From NCBI GenBank assembly GCA_036897625.1, contig JAYMTA010000002.1, positions 1-64,000 of the forward strand: DNA of 64,000 nt, written 5' to 3'. The stretch comes from Pelargonium cotyledonis. Taxonomy: Eukaryota; Streptophyta; Magnoliopsida; Geraniales; Geraniaceae. A model generated the notes under the pieces. It had not been told where the DNA came from and did not search any database. It was given only the letters and a program-made list of their open reading frames with translations. Every line of letters begins with the position of its first letter. Positions within the stretch are counted from its first letter, which is position 1. Positions 12,536-25,656 of this stretch are shown here, piece by piece. The position numbers and the translations under genes are program-made.

Positions 12536-14821
12536 GTCTAACCTTTTGCAGAATACCGTAACAAGGATTTTCCTTTGTTCTGAAGTCGAAAGCCAGTCGT
12601 TCTTAGATTTTGAGTCCTTTTAAGCCAAATCCCCCTTTTCGAGTCTCTATAGATATTTGCAGAGTTGATTAGTCTATTCTTTATCCCTGTAAAAGCTTTA
12701 TAGGTCTAAAGTCCCTGAGTCATGTTATTCCAATGCAGTACATAATCGCATAAGTGAACGAACTCCTTTTCCTGACAAAAGAAGAGATCTCCGACCCAAG
12801 GATCCACCTGAAATTAGGGGTTTTCCGCTGCTTTACTAGTCTTGTAATTTAATAAAAAATTGAACCTTTCAAGAATTAACATATTCTGTTTGGGTAACCT
12901 GTTACTAAATAAAAGCCAGCTTTAGCTTAGCAAGTATACTACAGCTTAATGATGAGGCATAGGAAAAGAATTCCTAGTATCTCTTGTTTAGCTGGACGCA
13001 GTTTACAAGGAGATAAAGAGCTTAGATAGAATTGAAACTTTAGTAAAAGTATACTGTTAATGTCACATTAGCGAATGGAAACTTGTCAAAGAAGGTGTCC
13101 GAGTTCTTATTCGATACTATAAATCCAGGGTCTCTCTTATTGAGGGTTACTTTTTATCCAGTTGTTAGAACCTAATAGAAGTCCCTTAATTTAAGTTTAA
13201 CTAAAAGGGGCTCGTGTACAAGAAGCTTAAACCCCGAGCCTAACAAAAAGAATACTTAGCTACAAAGACTGGATTTTAGAGGTAATTAAAGTAAGCCCTA
13301 AGACTCAGCCCGTTTGTATAGGAAGGGCTATAAACTAGAGTGCCAGTTATCCCAAGATACGCTTTAATGGGAACCCTTGTGATTAAGGTTTCGCTTATTA
13401 AGCCCTTATTACTTTAAAAAGGTTTTTAGACTGTTACTTTCCATTCAGGTATGTATATTCCTTGTCTTTGCTTGAGAAACAATACACTTAACAAAAACGA
13501 TGCAAAGAGCAGGTTTAATGAAGAGGGAGCTCCTCTATTCTCAACAGGCTCTCCTAAGTACCAGAACAAGAATTCCTTACAGATGCAAAAATTAGATATA
13601 AATTGGTGTTATATACATGAGTCTAGTAGGTATGTAAATATAAGTTTAATCCAAATTCGAGAAGTCTTTTATTTACAAAACTAAAACCACCCGTTTAAGT
13701 TATAAGTTTTATAGAGTCATTAGAACAGAGCACTGCTTAACTAAAAGGCATCAAAAAGGTAACCTGTTTAAAGAATAGTATCAAGGAACTCGACGGATTT
13801 CACGCAGTACCCAAACCACCTTTATTCAGGCTTAGCTACCAAATACCCAAAAGTAGCTTGTAAAATGGATCCTAGTAAGAAGTCTTTTTAGTTTTTTGTA
13901 GTAAGTTTTTTTACAGTAATTCCAAGAATTTGCACAGGTTTTATATCGTTGTGTGTGAGAAAGGGCTCAATAAAAGTATTGACAATTAGAAGGGGTTCCT
14001 TTATAAATCAAGGACCGCGTACTCAAAATTAGTCTAATATTAATATTAAGCTTCTCAAATACGAACCAGGGTATCCCCACATATTTAAATAAGGTATTCT
14101 TTACCGGGAATAACTTATGTCTTGATCTCGAGGTTTCTTTAATTTATTCTTAAAGTGTGTATTCATGATATAATGTATGCCTACTTGCACGGAATAATAG
14201 GAATGTCTGATAACTAAAGTAGTGCTATTTATGTTCGTGTTGATTCCTAGTTAGGATAGTAATGGAGTTGTTTTAGTATACCGATTTTTAAGGGTTTTCT
14301 TACAACTTGTTTATATTGCAAAAAGAGTACTAGTTAAACGGTGAATTGCTGTAAAGCATAACATAAGTACAAATTCCTTATCTTAGGCGAGCTCTCTATA
14401 ATGACCGGGGGTTTGGGCACTTCTAATCCTCGCTTTCTGCGCGGTGTTTATGCTCCAATCTCTCGGGGGCTTTCCTTGAGAATTCGCTGATATAGATTTG
14501 AGTTTTATGTACAGGGATCGCCTACATCTCTTTAAAATGAATCTTGGAAGAGCCCATTTGCTTGTTTAGTACGTTAAAGAAACAATATGGATTAAATTCT
14601 GGAAAACCGATGTTAAAAGTTAATAAATAACAAATTATATACGCTAAATAGCAAAACTAACCGCAAGCAGAATAACCACTAATGAAATAGGTGTCCTTAC
14701 CCTTAATTAAACTTAACTAGTCTAGGAATTGGGTATATAGTCGTATGTAGGATCTCTCAATAGCCCCTTTCAAAAACCTTACATTTAAACATGCTGTGCG
14801 CTCTCTAGTTTTCTATTTGTT
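12536..14821. other. no gene seen
   Basis: AT-rich without recognisable genes. The local C-rich patch near 14400-14470 gives only a 31-codon frame of unknown nature. Confidence 0.35.
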
Positions 14822-15124
14822 ATGTCACCTGTACACCCCTTCTCTACCAACTTGATTAGAAGCCTTACCAACTTCCCCAACCCTCAAACCGAGCTAATCT
14901 CCTTACGCAGCCCACTCATGACTAACTGTCCTAGACATGTGATCCCACTATCAAGCCTTCTTGTCTAGATCCGAAGAATACTGGTTTATTCATTACCTAT
15001 TGCAGCTAAAAAATTGGATCTTGTCCTAACTTTATATACCCGAGTTCTCACAAGGAGGATCCTGTGCAATTGGGGTTCCTCCGCGTTTACAGAAACAAAT
15101 CGAGTAGTACTTTTCACGAATTAA
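14822..15124 (+). CDS. unassigned almost-open frame in a C-rich island, one internal TAG
   Basis: The frame opens with ATG and runs 48 codons to a TAG at 14966-14968, then 51 more codons in the same frame to TAA at 15122. It lies about 150 bp upstream of the rps12 relic on the same strand. The first part is unusually rich in C (Pro, Thr, Ser, Leu codons), unlike its AT-rich surroundings. I recognise no family. A C-rich stretch has fewer stops by chance, so this may be accidental. It is listed because its composition stands out and it adjoins the only recognisable protein-gene relic. Confidence 0.15.
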
Positions 15125-15273
15125 GAAACTGGAAATGGTTTACGCCTTTTAAACTTTCTTAAAGATTTCTTAGCTTATACTTTTTAAGCTCTGAGATCTT
15201 CTAATGGAATTAGTAACTCCCCACTTTTCTCATAACGAACAACCAAGGTTCAACTTTTGAAATCAAAAAATGA

Positions 15274-15452
15274 ACCTCTGGATTTGAAATCACTGCTATA
15301 TACCAGGTCAGGCCCATACTTTACGACAACATTCTGTAGTCTTAATAAGAAGGAGAAGGGTTTAGTTGAGGATTTACCCGGTGTGAGATATACCATTTTT
15401 TCGAGGAACCCTAGATGCTGTCAAAGTCAAGAATCGTTAACAAGGGCGTTCT
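15274..15452 (+). pseudogene. rps12: rps12 relic (ribosomal protein S12, C-terminal half), in three frames
   Basis: S12 belongs to the small ribosomal subunit decoding centre. Collinear S12 pieces are seen in order: TSGFEITA (15274-15296), YIPGQAHTLRQHSVVLIR then RRRV (15297-15362), EDLPGVRYTIF (15368-15400), and RGTLDAVKVKNR, a TAA, then QGRS (15402-15452). These match the family's SGFEVTAYIPG, HNLQEHSVVLxRGGRVKDLPGVRYH and RGTLD..GVK.R.QGRSKYG. The frame changes three times: one base short at 15295-15296, about five extra bases at 15363-15367, and one extra T at the T-run ending 15401. GG in the RGGRV motif reads RR. An in-frame TAA lies at 15438. The N-terminal half (with the PKKPNSA motif) is not found upstream. 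It could be a pseudogene, an edited cryptogene, or assembly error. The family assignment is firm; the plastid or mitochondrial source is not. Confidence 0.85.
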
Positions 15453-17620
15453 AGTCCGTTGTAGATTCTTATCCAAGTGTATCATTCTAATGTGGTGATA
15501 GGGCTTGAAGGTTAGGACTCTTCGTTTTGTTGTTTAACCGAGGAATAAACTATCAAAGTGTCAGTACAAGATTTTTAGGGAATACCTGGATGTTAGAGAA
15601 ACAGAGTCCCTTATCCTTAGTTAGGCTAGGCTTGAATTTAGCTAAGTTAATATATATCTAGGTCATTAGGAGACTTCGTTTATGAGTTTGTGTTTTGTGT
15701 TTAAGGATTTTCTGTAATCGCGCTTCTCTTTCATAAAGAGTGTTGGGAACTTGGGATTCCCTTTCAGAAAAATAGAGTAGTATTTGAACCAGCGTGCCCC
15801 TGATTTAATGTGTAACTATTTGACTTAATAGTTTTAGTAAACAGGTTTCTTTAGTCAAAGTAAAGTTGTTTTTTAAAAGCCGAGGTTGTATAATTAAAAT
15901 ATTAAAAGCTCCTTTTCTAAGGGTCCCTATTTGTACTCCTGTAGAAAGGGTAACCTCTTGACTTTATATCTAAGAAATATCCCGGGATCGTTTGTTTTAT
16001 TAAAAGAGTATCCACCAACCATCCCTTACTTTAGGTTCCAGACTTTCCGCGAAGTGTACTTCAATAAAAGAGACTAAAATTTTTATTATACCCCCTATTA
16101 TTGAATTTTCCTATCTGAAACAAGATTGACTTTATTTACTTCTTCCTCACAGAACTAGTAAATAAACACTTTTAGTTGGAAAAAGCATCTCTAATTATTT
16201 AAAAGGATAAGTAAATATAATGGAGGATTTCTTTTTTACTAGACGGGAATTCTGCTAAAATTATAGAGTATAGTATACATAATTGCAAGCGCTTTCTTGA
16301 TACTGAGTAAGGAGGTGTGTTAGAGATTTCACGAGTTCGGGAATACGCTAAAAAAGGTACTTTCATTCATGTTACAGTAAGGATATAGGTAAACACGAGT
16401 ACATACTCTCCATATAGGGATGCTTAAAAATAAGGTAAACAAAAAGCCCGCTTCTCCCATTCCGGAGGAGTTCCTTAAGATATCTTATCTCTTGTCTCAT
16501 ATTAAAAACCTCTTATGAACCTTGCTATCCCCCTTGTCTAAAATTTCCTAGATGGAAAGCTTATAGCGAATTTTATCTAAATAACACGGGTTCAAGTCAC
16601 TGAATATCTTCAAAAAAGCATTTCTTATATATCTTGAACTTTTCAAAGAATTATGCAGGGCTACACTTTAGTATATATATATATTATTTCTTGCTTTTTA
16701 ATAAGACTTAGTAAGGATAAGTAAAGGGGCAGGGATACTAAGGCTCCATATTAGTTTATTACGGGTTAGGAGTCTTTAGACCTTTTGGTCAAATAAGGTT
16801 CTTCTATAAAGCAGATAATATTAGGGGTTTTCAACGCTACATAATAAGTCCCCACCCAGGACTCTCCTAAATTTAAATGATATATAATTTTTATTAGGAA
16901 AGTAGGGGTATCCTCTATTTAAAAAATTCAGGGAAGTTTTTAAGGGCTTTTGCGAAAGCGCGAGGTATGCCTTTCCTAAAATAGTTTACTGAATGTATTA
17001 TTTGAAATTTTAAGAGTTCTTAATAATAATCAAATGGAAATGTCTTGGCATACAAGTTTATTTTATACTTTATCCCTAAGAAATGAAGTGACAAATCCTC
17101 AATAAAGCCTCTAAATATAGATTAAACTAAAAACGTAAAAACTAAATAAAAGTCTATCTCTCTTTGATTTCTTAGGAACTCGGCGTAGCTCGTAATATAC
17201 TTACTAGGAAAACACATGGCTAAGTACGGCCAATGACCAAGGTTATTCCCTATTTTAAGAATATATGATGAGGAGCTGCGGCTCTAAATCAACTGAATTT
17301 CGGGGAATTGCAGAGTTTCTATATTTATGGTTTCAGAAACTCGACTAAACTGAACAAGCTCTTTCTTGTTACAATAGGAATTTCTCTGTATGCTCTCTCA
17401 GTATTGGCTTGGGGAGGTAATTGTGATATGTATATTTGTGCTTCTCATTTCAGGGAGTCTGACAAATACTCAATAAGTTTTCCCCGTATTAATTAGGGTC
17501 TCTAAAGCTTTAATTTGAATCAATTCTATATGCTAAGCACTCACTTATAGTATAGGGGAGGGGTAGCCGAAGAAATCCTGAATTGGGCACTCCCCTCAAA
17601 AGCAATAGATAGAGATCATA
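15453..17620. other. no gene seen
   Basis: Isolated T-arm-like cores occur at about 15790 (minus, CTGGTTCAAAT) and 16588 (plus, ACGGGTTCAAGTC) without D-arms, so they are not called as tRNAs. A short AT dinucleotide run lies near 16672. Confidence 0.3.
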
Positions 17621-17690
17621 GGAAATAGGAGTCGAACCCATACATGCGGATTCCATGAACCAGTGCTTTACCGCTTCGCTATATTCCACA
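17621..17690 (-). pseudogene. trnQ-like relic, best copy
   Basis: Minus strand TGTGGAATATAGCGAAGC then GGTAAAGCAC follows trnQ (TGGAGTATAGCCAAG then TGGTAAGGCA) almost base by base, followed by CTGGTTCATGGAATCC and CGCATGTATGGGTTCGAC. The T-stem ATGGG/CCTAT pairs with one wobble. The anticodon loop seems one base short, and TTG is not readable there (ATG is seen instead). The acceptor 3' strand overlaps the T-stem, so a few bases are missing. Confidence 0.6.
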
Positions 17691-20364
17691 AACTGTCAAT
17701 ACTTACTAGTCATAAAATAGAACTACTCTTTACTAAAGAAACTACTTAGGAATACGAGATACTATTTCATTTTATAGTCTTCCTTATGCTTGTGAGAGAT
17801 TGCACATGATATACAGCCAGTTCTGCAATTTACGGTAGCACATAAGTCAAGTTCTATTAGAGGAGTACGAACTTTCTTTAGTAACAATTAAAAAAACTTG
17901 TTTCTCTACAGAGTATCCCTTAGTTTTAATAGGACAAGTTTACTTTTCGTTTTTGCTTTCATTTCATTATCCAAGTTAGTAGCTTGGTAAAGACTGCTCT
18001 ATAATTACTAGGGTTCCTTTTTCAGATTCTTTAGAAAGAGTTAAGAAAGAGTTTAATAAAATAAGCGCTTTGATTAACTAAGAGTAGTAGTAGTTGTAGC
18101 TAAATTACTAAATATAAGTACTAACTCCCTTAGAAAGAATTGATGAATCTGGGAATGGTAGCCCTTGGGACTAGCTATTGAATTGCTTTAATTGGTAACC
18201 TTTTTTAATTTTAGAAATTGCTGTTAGATTGGAATACCAATAGACAAATATAGGCCTATAGTAAACTAGTGCTCTCTATAACATAACTTAGAAGTTTCGG
18301 CGTAGGAATACTCACTTTATCTTCTGTATTTTTTTTGAAGACGTCGGGGTATAAGGGTTTGCTGGGATACACAGCTTTTTATCATGATGATATATCCGGA
18401 TCGCTATAATAATAACCTTAATATTAGTTATTTTTGGGCCTATCATCCATACTTAAGTTCTCTTCTAATTGTGGTGTAAAGGATAACTTAGCTTAGAGTA
18501 GACCAAAAACACCAAACAAAATAAGGAGGCTTGATCCATACAAAAGGTTATGTAGAAAGCGGATCATAAGATTTTTTGTAATATATAAATAGCTACCGAC
18601 GTAGTGTTGAGCCTATTGACTTATATTTATTTACTTTCATTTGGATATTGATACTCAAGAATCCTGCTTCTGTTGGGACAGATTCTTAGTGGCTCTCTTT
18701 TCTGGTTTCTATTCTATGGAGGATCATTGCCTTTTCCAGAATACAAAACAACAAGGAACCCCCTTAGGCATTTCTATTTGTAATTGTTAAGTTTTGCTAC
18801 TAAAACCGACCCTTGTGTAACTTGATATAACTTATTTTACTACAGCGTAGGGCGTCCTAAAGAGTGCCTTTATAAGCTAGTTTAAGGCCCAACGAGTACA
18901 TTTTCGTTGAAGTTCTATATTACCAATAAAATGACTTGACTTTATCTAGGGAGTCCTGCGCTATTTCTTTGGGATCAGATCAAGTCATTTCAGTAAGAGT
19001 TGGAGAAAAGGGTTTCCATTTTAGGAAGTAAAGGGGAATTCAAGCGTTTCTAGCTTCTTACAGGATCATAAGAAATTCTATAACTAGGGTCTCAGTACCT
19101 AGGGTTCCTCATACTTCTACTTTAGTCTTAGTCTTATACAGCCCTGTCTCTTAGTTTGAAACCCAGTAAGACATTTGTTATAAAATCCCTTACCTAATAT
19201 GAATTACTCTGCAACACGAAATTCTTACCTTGAAAATGACTTTCGAAAAAGCTCTCAGGATTTCTCTTTCCTTGTCTAAAACCTCCTTTTAGTTAGGGTT
19301 TACTTTTTTATAAATTTTGAGGAATATCTAAGACTTAAAATCCCAAAGAAATAGCTGCTGCTTTTGTTATTATGATTCCCTAGTGACTTATTACACTAGA
19401 TCCAGGCTTATAAGAAAAATACAACTTCATTTTTTGTTTGCTACTAAAAATTACTTATCACCTTGAGAGAAGAAGTGTAAGCTATACAAGCGGAATTCTC
19501 TAACTATCCCTACTTTATGGATCCATCCGGAAACAAAGGAAGAAGTGACCTCTTCCTTAATAAATACTTTAACTGATGTTTTACTCTTTATAGAAGATCC
19601 CTGTTTCTTGTTAGCATTTACCTGTGCAGATTAGAAAGGAAAGAATCCTATTTGATTGACAAGACTTCAATTCTACTTTCCCTGAAATCTTGTTTCATTT
19701 AACAACTGAAAAAGCTTAGTCCCTCCCCCTGTCTTGCTGAATCCCCTTAAAAATTCACTAACTATCTCTTCGAAATTCCTTTTATGTTAATCCTGTACTT
19801 GAAGCCTTTGTAAAAATATATGGTAGAGTAAGCCGCCCCCTTTTACTTCTTACTATTACCTGCTCTAAACTTGTACGCACATTGAAAAAACTATGTCACC
19901 AGATGGAGATCTTTGTCACAATAACTTGAACTTATACTTTGTACAGAGAATAAAGTATCCATGCTTTAATTCTACTACTTTTTACTATTATATATATGCG
20001 AAAAAAGAATTTTATAAATAATTAATTAATACATAACAACAAGTTAGAACCTACTCTATTATATTCAACCCATGCCTTGAATATCTTGTAAAAATATGAA
20101 GACAAAGTTTATTTATAAAGCCCTGAGCCGGCTTTAGTAGTTATACTCTTTAGTACAAAAATCGGGTATTTAAGGTCGGTCAGGTCAAAAAGCTTTTTAC
20201 ACTGCTTTTCTTTTTGCTTATTCTTCAGTTAAAAAAGGGCTTAAGGAGAGTGTAGTAATAATACGGTTTACTGTAGTTTTTAACTTTTCCTTTTAAGAAC
20301 TATTTAAAGGTAGCCGCCGGGCTCCGTGTATATGGACTATACTATTTTCCTTACTCAAAAAGAC
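17691..20364. other. no gene seen; contains one copy of a 24-bp dispersed repeat
   Basis: AT-rich, without gene signatures. Bases 19160-19183 are identical to 46664-46687. Confidence 0.4.
19160..19183 (+). repeat. 24-bp dispersed direct repeat, copy 1
   Basis: Begins AACCCAGTAAGACATTTG and ends TTATAA; perfect match to 46664-46687, 27 kb away in the same orientation, followed in both by TCCC after 0-2 further bases. Not part of any tRNA relic that I can recognise. Confidence 0.85.
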
Positions 20365-20437
20365 CAGTGACCCCCGTTGAACCCACGTCCGTGCGGTTAA
20401 CAGTCGACTGCTCTACCAACCAAAAATTACATCCCAA
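20365..20437 (-). pseudogene. trnN(GUU)-like relic
   Basis: The minus strand begins GGGATGTA, has GGTTGGTAGAGCAGTCG then ACTGTTAACCG (anticodon GTT), and ends ACGTGGGTTCAAC. The anticodon and D-arm cores agree with trnN. Only two or three pairs remain in the anticodon stem, and the T-stem 3' strand is GGGGT instead of the complement, so the fold fails. Confidence 0.5.
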
Positions 20438-23400
20438 AAGTAAGAAATATTTAATATAAGGTGAAAAAGTTTTTAATAAAGCTAATCCAAAACGAACCCG
20501 TTTTTCTAGATACATAATTAAAACGCGTAGCTTTTAGTATTTTGTCCGAGTTAGGAGTAAAAAGTTAAGGAGATGGTATGGTGTACAATAAAGACACCTA
20601 TACAAACAAGGCATATAAGATACATCAAATTAGTCAAGCTAAGGAATTCCTACCTTTAGATCGTTATTAAAGGTATATTATAGATTCGGTGCCATATAAG
20701 TTCTGACGGATCTAAGAGATAAAAGGAAGGGTTCTAGCCGACGAATTCTTACGCTAAGCGCATCTTAAATCCGGGAGAGGCCGGAGTGTTTTTTCAAATG
20801 GATTCGCACTTAAGCTAAAGACTCGACGGGGAATCTAGGTTTTCTAATAACAAATATAGATAGAGTCACACTTACCTTTACTTTAGGCGTTAATAAAGTT
20901 GTATAAGCTAATACGGAACTCTTGTACAGAAGAAAAAACCGCATAAAAATTTTATTCAATAGTACAGAATTCCTGTCCCTTAATTTACGAGAGCTCTTAC
21001 AGACTTTAAAAACTAATTATATATATATTTAAGAAAAAGCCCCTATCTAGTTAAGGTAAGTCTTATCCCAGAATTTTGAAATTTTCTTTCTTTTGTATAT
21101 ATCTCCAAATCACCTAAGGTCAAGTATTTCAGGTCATAAACTCCTCTTATGGGTACCCCTGGTAGTTTCAAATATATAGGAGATAGACTAGAAATTCTTT
21201 CGTCTTTATTCTTTTAGCAGCTAAACTAGGAGCTTCTGAATAAACAGGTCCCGCTTTCCTCAGGTGTACGGCTAAAGAATTGATTCTATTTCCAGCCGTT
21301 TTGCGTCACAAATTAAATTAAGTTCCAAAAAATTCGTGTACAAGATAAGTCAATAAAGAGATCCCTGTTCTACTAGGAAATTGGTAAATACAGCTACTTG
21401 AGTACTTGAGAGGTTCAAGAAACAGGTTTCATTTATAGGGTTTTGTCCTATTTATTTTGGTTTTTGCTAGAGTCTGATTTACTAAACTCGTTTACATTTA
21501 TGAAAAGCAACTATCGTATAGACACTACTAACTACACCTAGTCCAGCAACCTTGTGAAGGCGGTGCTTAAGGTAAAGCCAAATTAAACGCTTTGTCAACT
21601 AGTTCTTAAAGATACACTTATTTGTAATTGAGGAGTCTCTGAGCTGAAAAAGTTACAAAATTTATTAAACTTGTCTTGCTCAAGTGAAATTAAAATTATT
21701 TAGGAATTTCAAGCATACAAGAATAATTAGGAAAAACTAACTCCTTTAAGGGAACCCTGGTCTGCCTGATATAAACTAAAAGACAAAAAAGATTGCCAAG
21801 AGCGCTCTATTATTACTAGGAGAATGCTGTATTAACAAAACTCTTGAAAAGGAAAGGTAAGTGTTCCTCAGGTTCTTTTATTTTACTCAAAACTTCTTTG
21901 GTCGTATTATAAGGAACTCGGTTTAGAAATCTGAAGGTATTTTCAATTAAGTCCTTGAAAACTTTTAAGAACCCGTCTTGAAGTTAAAAATTGTAATACA
22001 CGTATCAAATATTTTGACTCCCCATATTATCAAAGATTCTGGTATAATGACAACGTAAAAAAAGGCTCATGCTTATCTTCGAAGCTTACTACACAAGGGT
22101 GTCTCTTAGTTTGAAATTTGACTATTAAAGGGATTCTATTTAGACTTTTTAGATTGAATCGGTACAAAAGAAATTTTGGGGTTCTTGGTGCCCTAGATTT
22201 TCTAGAACCCTTTTTGATTATAAAATAGAGAATATTCTTGACATACCAAATAAAGGTAAAAAGGCTCTTAAACATTAATATCAAAATAAAGAGGCTGTAA
22301 GTATAGGTATTAAGTTGAGTTAGTTTTTAGGTATGAGATCCCATCCCTGGCAGCGCCACCGGGAGGTGTATCCTCTAACAGTATACTTATTTCTTTAGAA
22401 AAAAAAAAAACGGGAACCTAATTGTCTCGTTTGCCGGAATATTACCTATTTAGTTACCAAGTGATACTAAGGCTGGTGGGTTTTCGCCGAGTTTCAAGAA
22501 GTTATTCCAAATTAACGAAAGATTAATTTTTAAAAAATGTCTGCAGAGGGAGGTATCTACCCTTTTCTGATATTCTATGAAACAGGGATCCTTATATTAT
22601 TAGATTTTATTGCAAATCGACAAGTTTGAGAGTACTGACTAGGAGAACAGGATATTATTTCCTTTGCTAATGAAAAACTAGCAGGGTTTGTCTCACAGTA
22701 TTCGTCGACGATATACCTACGGATGCCCTTAAAAAGCTAAGAGATTGACTGCTTTAAAACTTTAGTAAATATCGAAAACAGGGTATCAAACTCTCATAAA
22801 CCTAGTAAGAAAAAGGGTTTCTATATCTCTCGATAGACAGTGCTTAACAAAAATAGAGTAAAAGCTACCTTCTCTAACAATATACATAACTGAAGTATCA
22901 TGTACACAGTAGGTTTGTATGTGCCCGATCTAAAAAGACTCTTTCTTGAGGAAATCTTCTGTTTTAACTCAGAAATTGTATTTGTATTGAAGGAACTTAT
23001 GCTATCTCTTGCCTATTTCTTCATAGGATTCTTTTTGGTCACAACCCACTTGGAACAGAACACATGTAAACTAAAAAAATCAGACAGGTTCGGGATAACT
23101 AAAAGAAATTATAACTTGATTCTGAAGATTTAGATTTCGATACCAGTTAGTTTGAGAACTTCTCGTATCGGGTAAAAGAGAACTCTTTTGTGATTTACAA
23201 TCATTGTATTTTAATATATACCTATTCCAACAGAGAATGCTCTACCGAACTGTTTCAAATTATAAAAGGTGCTCTAGAGATTTCTGATTAAATTTGATAT
23301 AAACTTTGAAATCAATAACAATTTTTAACTTATCAATATCAAGGAGATACCTATCCGAATGCCTGTTACAACCTATATTCCCTTACTGAAAAGAGTATAA

Positions 23401-23943
23401 CTTTAAAATAAAAAGTAAAATAAAAACACACCGAGGAGTCCTAGTTGTCATAACCCAAAGGAATGTGGGCTCTGCGCCCTTACCATGCAAATGTTAACAA
23501 AGAGGCAACCCCGTAGATTCCTTCTTAACAAGTGCTATCTGACATCCTTAACAAGGAAGGCCTTAGAAATGTAATTCCACTTTTAGATACAAACCAATTT
23601 AAAGGTATTTAAACTATATTGTTTTAGTACACTAATTTACGTACAATTATAAGAGAGTACTTTTACTACTTAAATTAACAACTTTTAGTTTCTCAGTTAA
23701 GTACAGAGCTCCTATAATACTTAATAGAACTTGTAACGAATCTCTTAATAAAGTTTATAGAAATACGGCGTAAATAAATATCACACCCTAAAATTTCAAT
23801 TTCAATCCAAGTACTCCTCGCGCAATATAGTTAATACAAAAAGGGCAGGTTCAAAGAAGCAACTCTGGGTAATCTGATGGATATAAAAAAGGATATAAAT
23901 GCCTTGCGGGTCTGCCTTTAATTTGACCCTCTTAAGAGAGCTT
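20438..23943. other. no gene seen
   Basis: AT-rich. Open frames at 22030-22284 (minus) and 22900-23133 (plus) are of a length expected by chance and resemble nothing known to me. Confidence 0.35.
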
Positions 23944-24000
23944 TGACCCCATTTGAACCAACAGCTTTCGCATTGAAGACATGCTGTTTTAACCTCAAAT
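23944..24000 (-). pseudogene. tRNA-like relic, identity unknown
   Basis: The minus strand has GAGGTTAAAACA (D-arm-like), a GCAT/ATGC stem around the 7-nt loop GTCTTCA, and TGTTGGTTCAAATGGGG (T-arm-like). Loop position would give anticodon CTT (Lys). The outer words AACAGC and GCTGTT are also complementary, which competes with a cloverleaf. No paired acceptor stem. Confidence 0.35.
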
Positions 24001-25505
24001 TAATTAAGAGTTTTGCTTAGATATTGAACTCCTAAGTAGTATTTAGATTATCTGTAATTTACATTCTTGCTCTGACTTATTTATAAATAATATTTATAGT
24101 AAACCTGACTCCTGCCTTATTACTAAAATGTAATAAGCCCCTCCCCCTTCTTTGCTTTCCCCCCGGCATTTCCTAGACTAATAGGGTCTACTCCTATTAA
24201 AGACTAACAAATAGCTTATCTAAAACCAACGGATTTACCTGTAATAAAGGGTTAACTAATAAAGGTTGGGCTCCAGAACATATATATAAGAGGGCGTTTT
24301 ATGATTAGTCTAATAGTAACACCTATAAATTATAGGTTCCTTTCCAAATTTTTAGTAATTAGCAAAAGGGTCCGTGGAATTCTAGTACAAAAAACAAGAG
24401 ACTCCTTTATATTAATAAGTAAAGCAGCATCAATCTTCACTACGCGGAGAAGGAGAGTCTAAATTCCTGTTTAATGGCAGAAGCAGGGAAACTTATACAA
24501 CAACTCCCCAGAAAAGAGGGGGCAGGCTCGCATAAAAGGATAACCAAGCGAAATCTTTCCAGGGTCGAGTAGTAGCCTATAATTAAGTTTTTGATTTATC
24601 ATTATATACATAATATACGTTCCCCCAATTTCAATCATGTAACTATTCTCATCTCATTAACCTTATAAAAAGACTCTATTTTTTTAGTAAATAGCTCATG
24701 AAGAATTGGCTCTCATAAAGCGCGCGGTCGAAAACACATATTATGAGAGATCCGCTCACAAGGACTATGACACGTGAAGTCCTTATTTTTTGTTGTAGTT
24801 TATTTCTATTTTTTGGACTTGTTTTGACTCGTAACCCTTAATCAAGCATTTGATCTTATACTGGATTCACTTACTTTTTACACGATTGGCTTTTGGGGTA
24901 CCCCTCACCCCTAGCTCTATTAACTCTGGAGGGAACTCCGTTTAACTAGTTTGCCCTTGTCCTTGTATAGGAAAGCATTTTAGAGCTTTCACAACGTAGG
25001 TTATTTTACCAACTAAGCATAAATTTAGGACAAGAAATCCAGGTACTTTAAGCTTAAGGTCATAGTTATCCATCCATGGTGAGATCCTATAAGTGTAGAG
25101 CTAATTGGAAATGTAGACTTATTTTAATGTATACTTCTAGGAGTTAGTTAACTCAGGTATTTCATTAACAGCCCACTTCTTACCGTAGAAGGATTTCCTG
25201 CTTAGCATACACCAAAGTACTTTATTAGCAAATGTACAGGCTACAATACTTAATAAAAGAAGTACCACTCTAAAGATCTTGATAATGTATGTGCGAGAGC
25301 CCACTTTTATAGTTAGTAGATTTTAGGACTATCTCCAGGCTTTTGGATAGCTTGGGTTATAAAAATTAGGGTAATAACTGGAGCTATTTATAGTTTTGAA
25401 GTACCGTTTTTGAAGCCTAAGTTGTTACTGTAAATCTTTACGTGTTCCTTTGTTAGGATTTGCCTACAAGTTTTCACAAGTGATACGAAATAGGAAGAAT
25501 ACTTG
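24001..25505. other. no gene seen
   Basis: AT-rich, no recognisable gene, RNA or long repeat. Confidence 0.35.
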
Positions 25506-25615
25506 TAGTTATAGTAACTCGAATCTAGTAAGTATAATATTCCTTGTTTTATTTAGTATGTCGAGTGGTTAGAACACAGGTTCCTGAAATTGGCATGTAA
25601 AGGTTCAAGTCAAGT
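25506..25615 (+). repeat. trnQ-like relic with upstream flank, dispersed copy 1
   Basis: Starts TAGTTATAGTAACTCGAA, then about 30 bp of spacer, then CGAGTGGTTAGAACA, GTTCCTG, and TTGGCATGTAAAGGTTCAAG. The last part matches the trnQ 3' half (CGGCATGCAAAGGTTCGAA). The same order, including the upstream 18-mer, recurs at 59175-59270. The duplicated unit was therefore an already damaged tRNA plus flank, and the copies have since drifted by substitutions and small indels. No anticodon stem pairs. Confidence 0.65.
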
Positions 25616-25627
25616 GATGATCAAAAC

Positions 25628-25656
25628 TCAATACTCGTCAAACTGAGCTATCTCAA
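25628..25656 (-). pseudogene. tRNA-like 5' half
   Basis: The minus strand reads TTGAGATAGCTCAGTTTGAC, a clear D-arm start with no anticodon stem or T-arm following. It lies head-on to the trnQ-like relic just upstream. Confidence 0.35.
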
